33,327 nt of DNA from assembly GCA_946415475.1 (NCBI GenBank), contig CAMKSQ010000004.1, positions 64,898 through 98,224 on the forward strand, given 5' to 3'. A model generated the notes under the pieces. That model was not told the DNA's origin. It made no database searches and saw nothing but the letters and a program-made list of their open reading frames with translations. A program made the position numbers and the translations under genes. Source of the stretch: an uncultured Bacteroidales bacterium (GTDB taxonomy: Bacteria > Bacteroidota > Bacteroidia > Bacteroidales > UBA932). Each line of letters begins with the position of its first letter. Positions within the stretch are counted from its first letter, which is position 1. This document shows positions 1-9,925 of the stretch, in pieces.

Positions 1-903
<903 letters not shown>

Positions 904-942
904 TTCAGGCAGCTCATCCCGAAAATAATACAATTCGTCAGC

Positions 943-970
943 AAAAAGGCTTGGGTGTCCAGGCCTTTTT
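943..970 (+). terminator. Rho-independent terminator of dnaK
   Basis: Bases 943-954 (AAAAAGGCTTGG) pair with 959-970 (CCAGGCCTTTTT) around a GTGT loop. This 12-bp stem has one G-T wobble, and T-rich sequence follows. It lies 40 bases after the dnaK stop. It also argues against any sigma-factor start upstream of 1005, because the longer open frame from 951 would run through this hairpin. Confidence 0.85.
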
Positions 971-993
971 GTTCGTTATTATTAAAGTATTGT

Positions 994-1001
994 TAACTTT
1001 G
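994..1001 (+). promoter_or_regulatory. Possible -7 promoter box for the ECF sigma gene
   Basis: TAACTTTG matches the Bacteroidota -7 consensus TAnnTTTG. A TTTG at 968-971 could act as the -33 element, but the spacing of 22 bases is one longer than usual and this TTTG lies in the T-tract of the dnaK terminator. If used, transcription would begin at or within a few bases of the ATG at 1005, giving a leaderless or nearly leaderless mRNA. This is a tentative call. Confidence 0.35.
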
Positions 1002-1004
1002 TTA

Positions 1005-1547
1005 ATGCTTACGGATGAAGGAAAGATAATTGAACGGCTCTCCCAGGGGGATGAAGAATCCTTCCGGAAACTGTTCGAATACTATTATCCCAAAGCCGTA
1101 TCATTTCTCCTAGCGCTTATTCAGGATGAAAACGAGGCGAAGGACCTTGCGCAGAATCTGTTTGTAAAAATCTGGCTCATCCGCTCATCTTTGGGCAAGA
1201 TCCGTTCTCTTGGCGCCTATCTCTACCGGATGTGCCGGAATGCCGCCATCGATTATGGCCGCACCCATAAAGTCAAGATTCCGTTGGAAGAGCATACCGA
1301 CGACTCCCAATCCTATGATTTGGATGAAGAATACTTTGCGCGCGAACGCCAGTATCAGATAGACCGTATGGTGGAACGGATGCCTCAGAAGCGGAAACAG
1401 GTCTTTCTCATGTCCAGAAAACAGGGGAAAAGCAACGATGAGATATCTGCAGAGCTGGGGATTTCCAAGAAAACCGTGGAGAATCACATCAATGCTGCAC
1501 TGAAGGAATTGCGTAAAATCACTTCATGCATCGCTTTTTTTCTATAA
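1005..1547 (+). CDS. RNA polymerase ECF-type sigma-70 factor
   Basis: A 180-residue cytoplasmic sigma factor that would direct RNA polymerase to a small regulon, here most likely the SusC/SusD locus that follows. The sigma-2 region spans about residues 20-85 (EYYYPKAVSFLLALIQ, then DLAQNLFVKIW and YRMCRNAAIDYGR). The sigma-4 region spans about 118-172, with a helix-turn-helix around DEISAELGISKKTVENHI. ATG 1005 was chosen because it begins the conserved N-terminus and the longer in-frame start overlaps the dnaK terminator. The next gene is a FecR-type anti-sigma and the one after it a SusC with an STN domain, the standard trans-envelope signalling trio of Bacteroidota glycan loci. A terminator-like hairpin separates it from the anti-sigma gene. 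Confidence 0.93.
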   Translation: MLTDEGKIIERLSQGDEESFRKLFEYYYPKAVSFLLALIQDENEAKDLAQNLFVKIWLIRSSLGKIRSLGAYLYRMCRNAAIDYGRTHKVKIPLEEHTDDSQSYDLDEEYFARERQYQIDRMVERMPQKRKQVFLMSRKQGKSNDEISAELGISKKTVENHINAALKELRKITSCIAFFL

Positions 1548-1553
1548 TCTCTT

Positions 1554-1574
1554 AGGGGCTGGCGCCCCTTTTTT
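1554..1574 (+). terminator. Terminator-like hairpin between sigma and anti-sigma genes
   Basis: AGGGGC (1554-1559) pairs with GCCCCT (1564-1569) around a TGGC loop, followed by a run of Ts to 1574. It has the form of an intrinsic terminator or attenuator and lies 7 bases after the sigma stop and 28 bases before the anti-sigma start. It may reduce read-through and so set the sigma to anti-sigma ratio. Confidence 0.7.
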
Positions 1575-1601
1575 CGTCTTTATTACGTAAACGCTAAAAC
1601 T

Positions 1602-2519
1602 ATGACACCTTTCGATCATTTTCCGGGGTGGGATCAGATTGAACCGTTTTCCATGTCTTCGGAGGAACTGGACGCCGCTTTTGAAGAGGTGATGAAGCGC
1701 TCCCGGACGTTGGAAGCCTATCTTGCCAGGGAACGGAGCATCCGCAGGACAAAGTACCTCCGAGTCATCTTCTCGGTTGTGGCTGTCTGTGCCCTGATTC
1801 TGGTACCGGTCTTTTCTGTCCGCTATGCACGCCGTACTGCGCCGCAGAACCAGGTCGCAGCCGTCAATTATATCCAGTATATCCAGCGTTCCACATCTTG
1901 CGGAGAAACCGCCGAGGTTATTCTTCCCGACCATTCCCGTGTCCTGTTGAATGCACAGTCGGTACTCATTTATCCGGAGACTTTCCAATCGGAACGCACG
2001 GTGTTCCTTTCCGGGGAGGCTATTTTCGATGTGACTGCTTCTGAGGAGGATGCTTTTTATGTGCATACCTCCGACCTGGTGGTGAAGGTGCATGGGACCC
2101 GCTTTGATGTGAAAGCCTATTTCGACGATCCCATGGTTACCGCAACCCTGAACAGGGGCGCCATCGCGGCCTGGCCGAAGAACGCGCCTGAAAGGGTGGT
2201 GGAACTGGAGCCGGAACAGTACTGCGCTCTGGAGCGTTCCACCGGCGCCCTTGTCCGTGGGCGTGCCAATTCCTCTGAATCCATGTCCTGGGAAGGGGGC
2301 AATCTTTGTTTCCATTCGGAGTCTATCCATGAGATTATCAGGATTATCCAGCGCCACTATGGCGTCCAGGTTTACCTGACCACCTCCAAATATGACAAGG
2401 CCAGGATCAGCGCACGCTTTATCCACGGAGAAACCGTGGACGAATTGCTGGACGCCATATGTTCGGTAGTCCCGTCTATGCGGTACAGCCGCACTGATGA
2501 TGCCATTTACATCCGTTAA
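1602..2519 (+). CDS. FecR family anti-sigma factor (DUF4974 C-terminal domain)
   Basis: A 305-residue inner-membrane protein that would hold the adjacent sigma factor inactive until signalled by the STN domain of SusC. Residues 1-50 are cytoplasmic and helical, with SSEELDAAFEEVMKRS as a likely sigma-binding segment. One membrane span lies at about 54-73. The periplasmic FecR domain covers about 95-200 (ETAEVILPDHSRVLLNAQS, then FLSGEAIFDV and VKVHGTRFDVKAY). The C-terminal DUF4974-like domain covers about 235-305 (ENLCFHSESIHEI-like start, ending ISARFIHGETVDELLDAI and AIYIR). Family and role are secure; the binding partner is inferred from gene order. Confidence 0.93.
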   Translation: MTPFDHFPGWDQIEPFSMSSEELDAAFEEVMKRSRTLEAYLARERSIRRTKYLRVIFSVVAVCALILVPVFSVRYARRTAPQNQVAAVNYIQYIQRSTSCGETAEVILPDHSRVLLNAQSVLIYPETFQSERTVFLSGEAIFDVTASEEDAFYVHTSDLVVKVHGTRFDVKAYFDDPMVTATLNRGAIAAWPKNAPERVVELEPEQYCALERSTGALVRGRANSSESMSWEGGNLCFHSESIHEIIRIIQRHYGVQVYLTTSKYDKARISARFIHGETVDELLDAICSVVPSMRYSRTDDAIYIR

Positions 2520-2555
2520 TCATTTATCATTATCTAATAACCAATCCTCGTTCCT

Positions 2556-5500
2556 ATGAGAAAGACTATTATGCTTGTATGTTGTATGCTGCTGATAGGC
2601 CTGCTCATCCCTAACCTGCTCCAAGCGCAGGAGGAACCGGTCATCAACTTTTCCAAAAGTCGCCTGACCCTTTCCGAAGCGTTGTCGGCAGTTGAACAGC
2701 AAAGCGGCTATTCCATTGCATACAATGAGAATCTGCTGGATCTGAAAAAAGTAGTAACAGCTCCCAGCGGAAAGAGACTCTCGCAGGTCCTGGCCTCCCT
2801 TCTGGAAGGAACCAATTGTGAAGCCCGTATCAAAGACAAGATTATTCTGATTGTCAAGAAAGAGAAGGGCGCAGTGAAGGTTTATTCGGGAAAGGTCCAG
2901 GATAAAGATGGCCCTGTCATCGGCGCCGTTATTCAGGTGGAAGGTATGTCGGCTGTCGCCATGTCCGACAACGACGGCTCCTTTTCCATTCAGGCTCAGA
3001 AAGGCGATGTCCTTCTTGTGAGCATGCTGGGATACAAGGAAGTCCGTTTTCCATTGGGCTCCCGGACAGATGGCTTCATTATCATGCTGTCGGATGATAT
3101 CACGCTGCTGGAAGAATCCGTTGTTGTGGGTTACGGCAGCATGCAGCGCCGGGATATCACATCGGCCATCGCAACATATAAGCCGGCCGAGGAAGGCGAG
3201 CGTCAGGTGCTGAGTCCCGATGCCATGCTGCAGGGCCGTGTGCCCGGTGTCAATGTGACGGCGGCCTCCGGCACCCCGGGTGGAAAAAGCCGTGTGAGTA
3301 TCCGTGGTATCGGCTCCCTGACTGCCGGAAACGAACCCCTCTATGTGATTGACGGTGTTCCCATGAGCAATACCTCGGGTGATACCGGCGCATGGGGAGG
3401 TGAATCCCTTACCGGCCTTTCCGATATCAATCCTGCCGATATCGAATCGGTGCAGGTGCTGAAGGATGCTGCATCGGCGGCCATCTATGGTTCCCGCGGT
3501 ACCAACGGCGTCATTATTATCACCACCAAGAAAGGTGCGAAAGGCGCTCCCAAGCTGTCGGCCGATGCAACTTTCGGCCTGAGTTACCTGCCCAACCTTT
3601 CCAAGCTGAAGGTGGCAGACGCCGACCTGTACCTGGAAGTGCAGAATGAGGCCATCGACAATTACAATATGCAGACCGGCAGTTCTATCGCCCGTCTGGA
3701 GAATCCGTATCCCGGCAAACCGCAATTCAGCTGGCTGGACATGGTGTTCCGTGTAGCCAAGAGCTGGAGTACCAATATTTCGGTTTCCGGAGGTTCCGAA
3801 AACAGCAATTATTATATTTCTGCCAACGCCAAACAGAATGAAGGTGTGGGCATGGGGAGCCTGTACCAGAAATACGGCATTAAAGCCAATGTCAACAGCG
3901 ATGTACGTCCCTGGCTTTCCGTGGGTGCTTCATTGAATTTCAGTTATACCAACGCCAACCGTGTGCCCGATGGCAATATCGGCACATCCATGTTGACGCA
4001 TGGCCTTGAGCACCGCCCTTGGGATACTCCCTTCAAACCGGACGGCTCTTATACCATCATCAATGCCGAGCTCCTTCACTACAACCTTGTCCAGGCTATC
4101 AATGAACAGAATGTATACAACAAAAGCTACCGTATGTACGGGAACGCTTTTGTCCGCCTGAATTTCTCCAAGGATCTGCATTTCAAGACAAGTTTCGGTG
4201 GCGACTTTATGGCGGCCGAAGACCATGTGCAGTATTCTGCCGAGCACATGTACGGCAACTCTGTAGGCGTGCTCATCGATTCCCGCAAAAACTTCACGTC
4301 CATCGTCGTAGACAACATCCTCGACTACAGCCATGCATTCGATGGCCTCTCGTTGGACGTCATGCTGGGCCATTCCTTCCAGTTGGATAATAATTCCACT
4401 GCCCGCCAGAAGGGCCAGGGTTTCCCCTCCAAGTCCTTTGACGTGAACTCCGTTGCAGCAGAATTCCCGGAAGTTACCTCTGGCCTTTCCTCCTGGGGCC
4501 TGCAGTCCTTTATGTTCCGCACTACCGTTAACTGGAAGAATCGTTATCTGGCAACTGTGAACGCCCGATATGATGGTTCGTCTAAGTTCGCCCCGGAACA
4601 TCGTTACGGTTTCTTCCCGTCCGTTTCACTGGGTTGGAACATTTCCGAAGAACCTTTCTGGACATTCACCGGAACCAATGCCAAGCTCCGCGTGAGTTAC
4701 GGCGCCACCGGTAACCAGGGCGGTATCGGCAGCTATGCCTACCAGTCGCTGGCAAACGGCGGTTACAATTACATGAACAAGAACGGTCTGGCTGTGATGA
4801 CGCAGGGCAACCGCGACCTCGAATGGGAAAAGGCTGACCAGTATGATATCGGCACAGATCTTTCATTCTTCTCCGGCGCCCTTACCATTACGGCCGATGC
4901 ATTCTTGAAAGATACCCGCAATCTGCTATACTCCAAGCCTACTGCAGCTACCACTGGTTTTACCAATTATACCTGCAATATTGGCTCCATGCGCAATAAA
5001 GGTCTCGAATTCGCCATCGGCGGAAACCTTGGCAAGCACGACTTCCACTGGAAAGGTGATTTCAACATTTCCTTCGTCCGCAACCGTCTCACTGGACTTA
5101 TCGGAGAGGATGAGATTCTGAGGACGGATGACTATCACGCCTTGAAAGTGGGTGAGGAAGTGGGAAGCTTCTATATGATCAAGATGACCGGCATCTATCA
5201 AAGCGATGATGAGGTCCCCACTTATCTGCGCGACAATTACGGCGTCCGTGCCGGTGACTGCATCTATGAAGATGTTTCCGGCCCCAATGGCGAGCCCGAC
5301 GGCGATATCAGCAGCGCCTATGACAGCCAGTTCGTCGGATCGGCCAACCCTAAATTCACGGGTGGTCTGAATAACTCCTTTACCTATAAGGGTTTCGATT
5401 TCAATATTTTCTTCACTTTCTCGTACGGTGCCAAACTGTATGAGTACTGGACGGGTGGCCTTCGTCTGGGTAACGGTAACTGGCCTGCCCAGGAATCCGA

Positions 5501-5852
5501 AGCCCTGGCCCGCTGGACCGGTCCCGGAACTACCAATACCACGCCCCGTGCCATTTATGGATACACCTGGAACTCCACCATGTTCAAAAACACGCGCTTC
5601 CTTCACGACGCTTCCTATCTGCGTCTGCGTACGGTCTCCGTGGGTTATACCCTTCCTGCAAACCTGACCAAGCGGATTGGTGTTGAAAAACTGCGTGTCT
5701 ATGTCCAGGGTGACAATGTGTGGCTGCTGGCTCCATTCCGTTTCCTGGATCCGGAGGTGAACACCTCGCTGGATGCTACCAAGATGGGCCTGGACTGCAT
5801 GTGGATTCCCCAGCCCCGCTCTTTTACCTTCGGCGTCAATCTTAAATTCTGA
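2556..5852 (+). CDS. SusC/RagA family TonB-dependent outer-membrane transporter with STN domain
   Basis: A 1098-residue outer-membrane importer for oligosaccharides or other large ligands, powered by TonB-ExbBD and working with the SusD that follows. The signal peptide is about residues 1-25 (ends LLQAQ). An STN signalling domain spans about 29-105 and starts INFSKSRLTLSEALSAVEQ; it contacts FecR-type anti-sigma proteins. A carboxypeptidase-regulatory-like beta-sandwich follows (about 108-185, VYSGKVQDKDGPVIGAVIQV). Next come the SusC signature VVVGYGSMQRRDIT, the plug domain with VLKDAASAAIYGSRGTNGVIIITT, and a long barrel ending in FTFGVNLKF with a C-terminal aromatic, as outer-membrane proteins require. 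No TAnnTTTG promoter is visible in the 36 bases upstream, which fits either co-transcription with fecR or ECF-dependent control. Confidence 0.97.
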   Translation: MRKTIMLVCCMLLIGLLIPNLLQAQEEPVINFSKSRLTLSEALSAVEQQSGYSIAYNENLLDLKKVVTAPSGKRLSQVLASLLEGTNCEARIKDKIILIVKKEKGAVKVYSGKVQDKDGPVIGAVIQVEGMSAVAMSDNDGSFSIQAQKGDVLLVSMLGYKEVRFPLGSRTDGFIIMLSDDITLLEESVVVGYGSMQRRDITSAIATYKPAEEGERQVLSPDAMLQGRVPGVNVTAASGTPGGKSRVSIRGIGSLTAGNEPLYVIDGVPMSNTSGDTGAWGGESLTGLSDINPADIESVQVLKDAASAAIYGSRGTNGVIIITTKKGAKGAPKLSADATFGLSYLPNLSKLKVADADLYLEVQNEAIDNYNMQTGSSIARLENPYPGKPQFSWLDMVFRVAKSWSTNISVSGGSENSNYYISANAKQNEGVGMGSLYQKYGIKANVNSDVRPWLSVGASLNFSYTNANRVPDGNIGTSMLTHGLEHRPWDTPFKPDGSYTIINAELLHYNLVQAINEQNVYNKSYRMYGNAFVRLNFSKDLHFKTSFGGDFMAAEDHVQYSAEHMYGNSVGVLIDSRKNFTSIVVDNILDYSHAFDGLSLDVMLGHSFQLDNNSTARQKGQGFPSKSFDVNSVAAEFPEVTSGLSSWGLQSFMFRTTVNWKNRYLATVNARYDGSSKFAPEHRYGFFPSVSLGWNISEEPFWTFTGTNAKLRVSYGATGNQGGIGSYAYQSLANGGYNYMNKNGLAVMTQGNRDLEWEKADQYDIGTDLSFFSGALTITADAFLKDTRNLLYSKPTAATTGFTNYTCNIGSMRNKGLEFAIGGNLGKHDFHWKGDFNISFVRNRLTGLIGEDEILRTDDYHALKVGEEVGSFYMIKMTGIYQSDDEVPTYLRDNYGVRAGDCIYEDVSGPNGEPDGDISSAYDSQFVGSANPKFTGGLNNSFTYKGFDFNIFFTFSYGAKLYEYWTGGLRLGNGNWPAQESEALARWTGPGTTNTTPRAIYGYTWNSTMFKNTRFLHDASYLRLRTVSVGYTLPANLTKRIGVEKLRVYVQGDNVWLLAPFRFLDPEVNTSLDATKMGLDCMWIPQPRSFTFGVNLKF

Positions 5853-5857
5853 GCGTC

Positions 5858-7165
5858 ATGAAAAAGTATATCTATATTATTGCAGCAGCACTGGCCCTGG
5901 TTTCTTGTGGCAAGTTTCTGGACCAGTATCCGCATAATGCCGTCTCCACTGACAATCTTACGGAAGACGATGCCGAAATGCTGATGGTTGGCGTATACAA
6001 CATTGCCCAGTATAAACCTACATTCAACGGCTGGGCCATGTTTGACATTATCGGCGGTGACCTCATCCGCCCGGGTGCTACATCTACCAATACACCGGCT
6101 CTGGTGATTCAAGGTGCCATCGGCCCTGACAACTCTATGGTTGGCGGACCTTGGAATGGTTACTATGCCGGCATGTATCAGATCAACAACTTCATCCGCT
6201 CCATCGAGAAACTGCCGGAATCGGTTAAGAAAAACGAGATGCTGGGCGTGGGCCATTTCTTCAGGGGCCTGTACTACTACAATATCGTGGCCCGCTGGAG
6301 AGACGTTCCCATCGTGGACAAGATTATCACCGAGGATATTGCCCAGACTCCGGAGGCCGATGCCTGGAAATTCGTCGAATCTGAATTCCAGCAGGCCGTG
6401 AAGCTGGCTCCCGATTTCACCACCAAGAATTACGTGTCCAAGGATGCTGCAAAGGCTCTTCTGGCCCGAACCTATTTGGCCATGGGCAAGAAAGCCGAAG
6501 CCGCGGAACTGGCCGAAGAACTGATTACCTGCGGCCGTTTCGCACTGGCCGATTTCACGGATATCTTCCGCGGTGTGGCCAACAAGGAAGAGATTTTCAC
6601 TTTCTCCAACCTTCTGGAGGAGGGAAGCTACAATATCGGCTCGTATTATTATACGAAGGAATCCCCGGTGGGCGGCAGCTATACTTTCTGCCCCACGCAG
6701 GAGGCCATGGACATGTTCCAGCACATTGACAAGCGCCGTACGGTGTCTGTAGATATCCAGGGCAGCAACAATGTAGTAAACAAATACTGCATGGGCGATG
6801 CCGGTCACGATCCTATCTATATCACCCGTCTCGCCGAGATGTATCTGATCAGTGCCGAAGGAAAGGGGCTTGCCCTGGGAATCGACCGTCTGAATGAACT
6901 CAGACGCTTCCGCGGCCTGCCCGATGTGTCACCGGCCAATGAGGATGCTTTCCTGGACGCTGTCCTGAATGAGCGCCGTCTGGAACTGTTTGGTGAGGGA
7001 TTCCGTTGGTTCGATCTGGTTCGTACCGGGAAGTACGAGAAGGTAGTGGGCGTAGACCACAAGTATAGTGTACAGCCCATCCCTTCCCGTGAACTTACCC
7101 TGAACAAACTGCTGAAACAGAACCCACTCTGGGTTGCAACACCCAATAACAATGAGGAGGAATAG
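5858..7165 (+). CDS. SusD/RagB family nutrient-binding outer-membrane lipoprotein
   Basis: A 435-residue surface lipoprotein that caps SusC and binds the glycan. The lipobox LVSC puts the acylated cysteine at residue 17. FLDQYPHNAVS after it is typical of mature SusD N-termini. Helical repeats such as GVGHFFRGLYYYNIVARWRD and AAKALLARTYLAMGKKAEAA fit the TPR-like core. The C-terminus carries the family hallmark LAEMYLISAEG, then LNERRLELFGEGFRWFDLVRTGK. The start lies 5 bases after the susC stop, so the pair is co-transcribed. It is at the short end for SusD proteins (often 480-650 residues), so some binding-surface insertions may be reduced; the ends look complete. Confidence 0.96.
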   Translation: MKKYIYIIAAALALVSCGKFLDQYPHNAVSTDNLTEDDAEMLMVGVYNIAQYKPTFNGWAMFDIIGGDLIRPGATSTNTPALVIQGAIGPDNSMVGGPWNGYYAGMYQINNFIRSIEKLPESVKKNEMLGVGHFFRGLYYYNIVARWRDVPIVDKIITEDIAQTPEADAWKFVESEFQQAVKLAPDFTTKNYVSKDAAKALLARTYLAMGKKAEAAELAEELITCGRFALADFTDIFRGVANKEEIFTFSNLLEEGSYNIGSYYYTKESPVGGSYTFCPTQEAMDMFQHIDKRRTVSVDIQGSNNVVNKYCMGDAGHDPIYITRLAEMYLISAEGKGLALGIDRLNELRRFRGLPDVSPANEDAFLDAVLNERRLELFGEGFRWFDLVRTGKYEKVVGVDHKYSVQPIPSRELTLNKLLKQNPLWVATPNNNEEE

Positions 7166-7169
7166 CCTT

Positions 7170-8129
7170 ATGAAGAAGAAAACATATATACTGCTGACTC
7201 TCTTGCTGCTGCCGTCAGTCCTGGCCTGCAAGAAACTGCCTGCCGGACCGGAAGATATTCCGGATACCTCCTATGTCCCCAGGACGGAATTGGGAAAACA
7301 GGTGGCACTGGCCGCCTCGGTGGGTCATGTCTATGCCGACACGACTTTCATGATCGCTGCCGGCGTGGACGAAACGGATATCCATCTGCAGACTTCACTG
7401 GCAAAAGTGGAGCATGTTTTCATCCTGCGCATCAAACTGAATACGCCTGGCGTGAAAATGAAGGTGGGAATGCCGTATGATTTGGATTCCTATGTAATCG
7501 GCAGCCGCCAGACCCCTTCCGACATGATTGAATATGTGGACAAGCCCGGACGTCGCGTGGTCGCCGTGGTAAACGCCGACTTCTGGGATACGTCCAACGG
7601 AAAGATCCGCGGCCCCATCCACAGAAACGGTCGTGTCCTCAAGAATACCTTTGTGTATTCTCCCACCCTGACCGATCAGGCCATCAGTTTCTTCGGCCTG
7701 GATTTCGACGGGAAGCCGGTTATCCGCGATACCGTCACCTACCGTCAAATGGCATCGGATCTCAGGGATGTGACAGGCAGCGGCGTAATTGTCCTGAGCA
7801 ACGGTGAGGTCCCGGGCGACTTCTCCAGTTATTCCACCAACCGTCATCCCCGTAATGTCGTAGGATATACCGAGGACGGGAATACCCTGTTCTTTATGAT
7901 CGTAGACGGCCGCCAGGCGCTCTGGTCAGACGGCATGCTTTATTGGGAGATGGGTGAAATAATGAAGAGCCTGGGCTGCAGCTGGGCTTCCAACCTGGAC
8001 GGCGGCGGCAGCGCACAATTGGTGATCCGTCATCCATCGGCCAATATCTATCAACTCCGCAACCGTGCTTCCGACGGCGCCCAGCGCCCTGTCGTCAACA
8101 CCTGGATGGTAACCGTCAATGAACCGTAA
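7170..8129 (+). CDS. Phosphodiester glycosidase family lipoprotein (NAGPA/DUF2233 fold)
   Basis: A 319-residue lipoprotein with lipobox VLAC (Cys 20). The body matches the NAGPA/DUF2233 family, named for the mammalian uncovering enzyme that removes GlcNAc from a GlcNAc-phosphate-mannose diester. Supporting blocks are VVAVVNADFWDTSNGKIRGP, the internal GYTEDGNTLFFMIVDGR, and the C-terminal GCSWASNLDGGGSAQLVIR, where the DGGGS block is the family's best-known motif. ATG 7170 is chosen because it begins the signal peptide and has AGGAGG 9 bases upstream; an in-frame ATG at 7134 inside the SusD gene would give a poor leader. It directly follows SusD. The family assignment is strong. The exact substrate (glycosyl-phosphodiester or another alpha-glycosidic bond) is not shown by sequence. 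Confidence 0.88.
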   Translation: MKKKTYILLTLLLLPSVLACKKLPAGPEDIPDTSYVPRTELGKQVALAASVGHVYADTTFMIAAGVDETDIHLQTSLAKVEHVFILRIKLNTPGVKMKVGMPYDLDSYVIGSRQTPSDMIEYVDKPGRRVVAVVNADFWDTSNGKIRGPIHRNGRVLKNTFVYSPTLTDQAISFFGLDFDGKPVIRDTVTYRQMASDLRDVTGSGVIVLSNGEVPGDFSSYSTNRHPRNVVGYTEDGNTLFFMIVDGRQALWSDGMLYWEMGEIMKSLGCSWASNLDGGGSAQLVIRHPSANIYQLRNRASDGAQRPVVNTWMVTVNEP

Positions 8130-8131
8130 TT

Positions 8132-9922
8132 ATGAAAAAGAGTCTGAAATACATATTATTGGCAGTTGTGGCTGCAATGGTCTCCGCTTCCTGCCAACAC
8201 GACCCTGTGGCTCCCGAAGTGGTAAAGCCCAAGGTGCTGTCCCTCCTTCCCAAGGCAGGCTATCCCGGCACTTCGGCTGTGATTTCCGGCTATGGCTTCA
8301 CTGAACCCGCCACCGTTTCCGTAGACGGCGTCCAGGCCAGTGTGACTTCTGTCACCATCGACAGGATATATTTCAAGATGCCGGAACATGAGCTGGGCAA
8401 TGTGGCCGTCAGCGTGACTACCGGCGGCGAAACGCTCACCGGCCTCACCTTCCGCTATGCAGAACCTGTGGAGGAAGAAAAACTGGCTATCTTCTCCTAT
8501 ACTCCTGCGTCCGGTATCGAGGGTGACCAGATCACCATCAGCGGACAGCTTTTCTCCAACAAGAAGGAGAGGAATACTGTAAAGATCAACGATCTTCCGT
8601 GCGAGATAGTTTCTGCCAACGATACCCGTTTGGTGGTCGTTCTTCCCGACAATCCGGAAGGTCAGTATCCTTTCGTGGTTTCCGTTGATGGAGAAACGGT
8701 CAGCGGCCCTAATTTCACTTATGACAAGAAACCGGAACTGACGGTATTCAGCATCACACCCAATTCCGGCTCTGAGGGTGATATCGTGGAAGTGGCGGGC
8801 ATCTGCTTCAGTGAGATTCCTGCCGAAAACCAGGTAAGTTTCAACGGCGTGCCGGCCGAAGTCCTGTCGGCCACCACCACCAAACTCAGCGTGAAGATTC
8901 CTTCGAATCCCAAGGGTTCTTATCCCATTATCGTCACGGTGGGTGAAAAGACCGTTGAGGGCCCTGTCTTCATGTATGTGGCCAAGACCTATACATACAC
9001 GGTAAAGACCATGTCCGGCACCGCCGGCCGCGCCGCCGATGCCATAACTATCGTGGACGGCGGCCCTACCGTTGCCAAGTTCCGTCAGCCCCGTGGCGTC
9101 GCATTCCTGCCCGACGGCCGTCTGGCCATTTTGGATAATGGCAACAATGCCATGCGTTTCATGGATCTGAACACATGGGATGTTACTTCGAGTAAGAAAA
9201 CAACTTCCATTTCCAACGCCGGTTGGCGCGGAGCAATGAAGGGAGACTGGTTCTACTATGCCAGCAAGGGTAACAACAAGATCATCCGCTATAATTATAA
9301 GACCGATGTCGCCGAGGTGGTCGCTGCGTCGTTTACAGGTACATCCCCCATGGATGTTGCGTTCGATGCTGCAGGCAATGCCTATGTGCTGGTCCGCGAC
9401 GGCTCCAAGGCTATCTTCAAAGCTACCGGTGATGACCTTTCCACCTTGCAGTCCTTCGTTACTTTCGACGACGGTCCTCTTGCCATGGAATTCGATCCCG
9501 AAGGAAACCTGATTGTCAGTACCAATGGCTGCCAGATTATCGGCGTGAAACCCGACGGCACCAAGTTCGTGATTGCCGGTATCCGCAGTGGCAAGGCCGA
9601 TGATCCCGGCGAACCCGGAAAACCGCTGACAGCCAAGTTCGGAGCCAACCTCTTCGGCCTCACTTTGGATAAGGATGGCAATATCTATCTTGCCGATGAC
9701 TCCTTCAAGGTCATCAAGCTCATAGCCCGTGGCGAGAAAGGCTACGAAGATGCTGTTATCAGCACCGTGGCGGGCACTTCAGGTCAGAGCGGCAAGGTAG
9801 ACGGCAAGGGCGCCGAAGCCCGGTTCAACTCTCCGGGTGAAATCCGCATGGATCCCAGCGGAAAACGCCTTATTGTAACAGAATACAATGCTTTCCTCAT
9901 TCGTGAAATCGTTATTGAATAA
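8132..9922 (+). CDS. Surface lipoprotein with three IPT/TIG domains and an NHL beta-propeller
   Basis: A 596-residue protein with lipobox SASC (Cys 21). Three immunoglobulin-like IPT/TIG domains follow at about residues 33-108, 113-196 and 199-284; each begins with a line like VLSLLPKAGYPGTSAVISG or FSITPNSGSEGDIVEVAG. From about 288 to the end is a beta-propeller with NHL-type blades: FRQPRGVAFLPDGRLAILD, SPMDVAFDAAGNAYVL, GPLAMEFDPEGNLIVS, LFGLTLDKDGNIYLAD and the closing FNSPGEIRMDPSGKRLIVTE. It sits where SusE/SusF-like surface glycan-binding proteins usually sit, so the TIG stalk may hold a binding or catalytic propeller away from the membrane. It is a paralogue, in the propeller part, of three other proteins in this locus. 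Glycan binding is inferred from position only. Confidence 0.88.
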   Translation: MKKSLKYILLAVVAAMVSASCQHDPVAPEVVKPKVLSLLPKAGYPGTSAVISGYGFTEPATVSVDGVQASVTSVTIDRIYFKMPEHELGNVAVSVTTGGETLTGLTFRYAEPVEEEKLAIFSYTPASGIEGDQITISGQLFSNKKERNTVKINDLPCEIVSANDTRLVVVLPDNPEGQYPFVVSVDGETVSGPNFTYDKKPELTVFSITPNSGSEGDIVEVAGICFSEIPAENQVSFNGVPAEVLSATTTKLSVKIPSNPKGSYPIIVTVGEKTVEGPVFMYVAKTYTYTVKTMSGTAGRAADAITIVDGGPTVAKFRQPRGVAFLPDGRLAILDNGNNAMRFMDLNTWDVTSSKKTTSISNAGWRGAMKGDWFYYASKGNNKIIRYNYKTDVAEVVAASFTGTSPMDVAFDAAGNAYVLVRDGSKAIFKATGDDLSTLQSFVTFDDGPLAMEFDPEGNLIVSTNGCQIIGVKPDGTKFVIAGIRSGKADDPGEPGKPLTAKFGANLFGLTLDKDGNIYLADDSFKVIKLIARGEKGYEDAVISTVAGTSGQSGKVDGKGAEARFNSPGEIRMDPSGKRLIVTEYNAFLIREIVIE

Positions 9923-9925
9923 GCC

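Noticed and set aside
951..1004. Upstream start for the ECF sigma gene
   Set aside because: The extra 18 residues come from the dnaK terminator hairpin and its T-run, and the conserved N-terminus begins at ATG 1005.
2520..3725. Long open frame of 401 codons on the minus strand opposite susC
   Set aside because: It is a shadow of the SusC gene, its product is a His/Gly/Ile-rich string with no recognisable domain, and the plus strand encodes a clear SusC. The same holds for 5699-6808, 22012-23187 and 29375-30475 on the minus strand.
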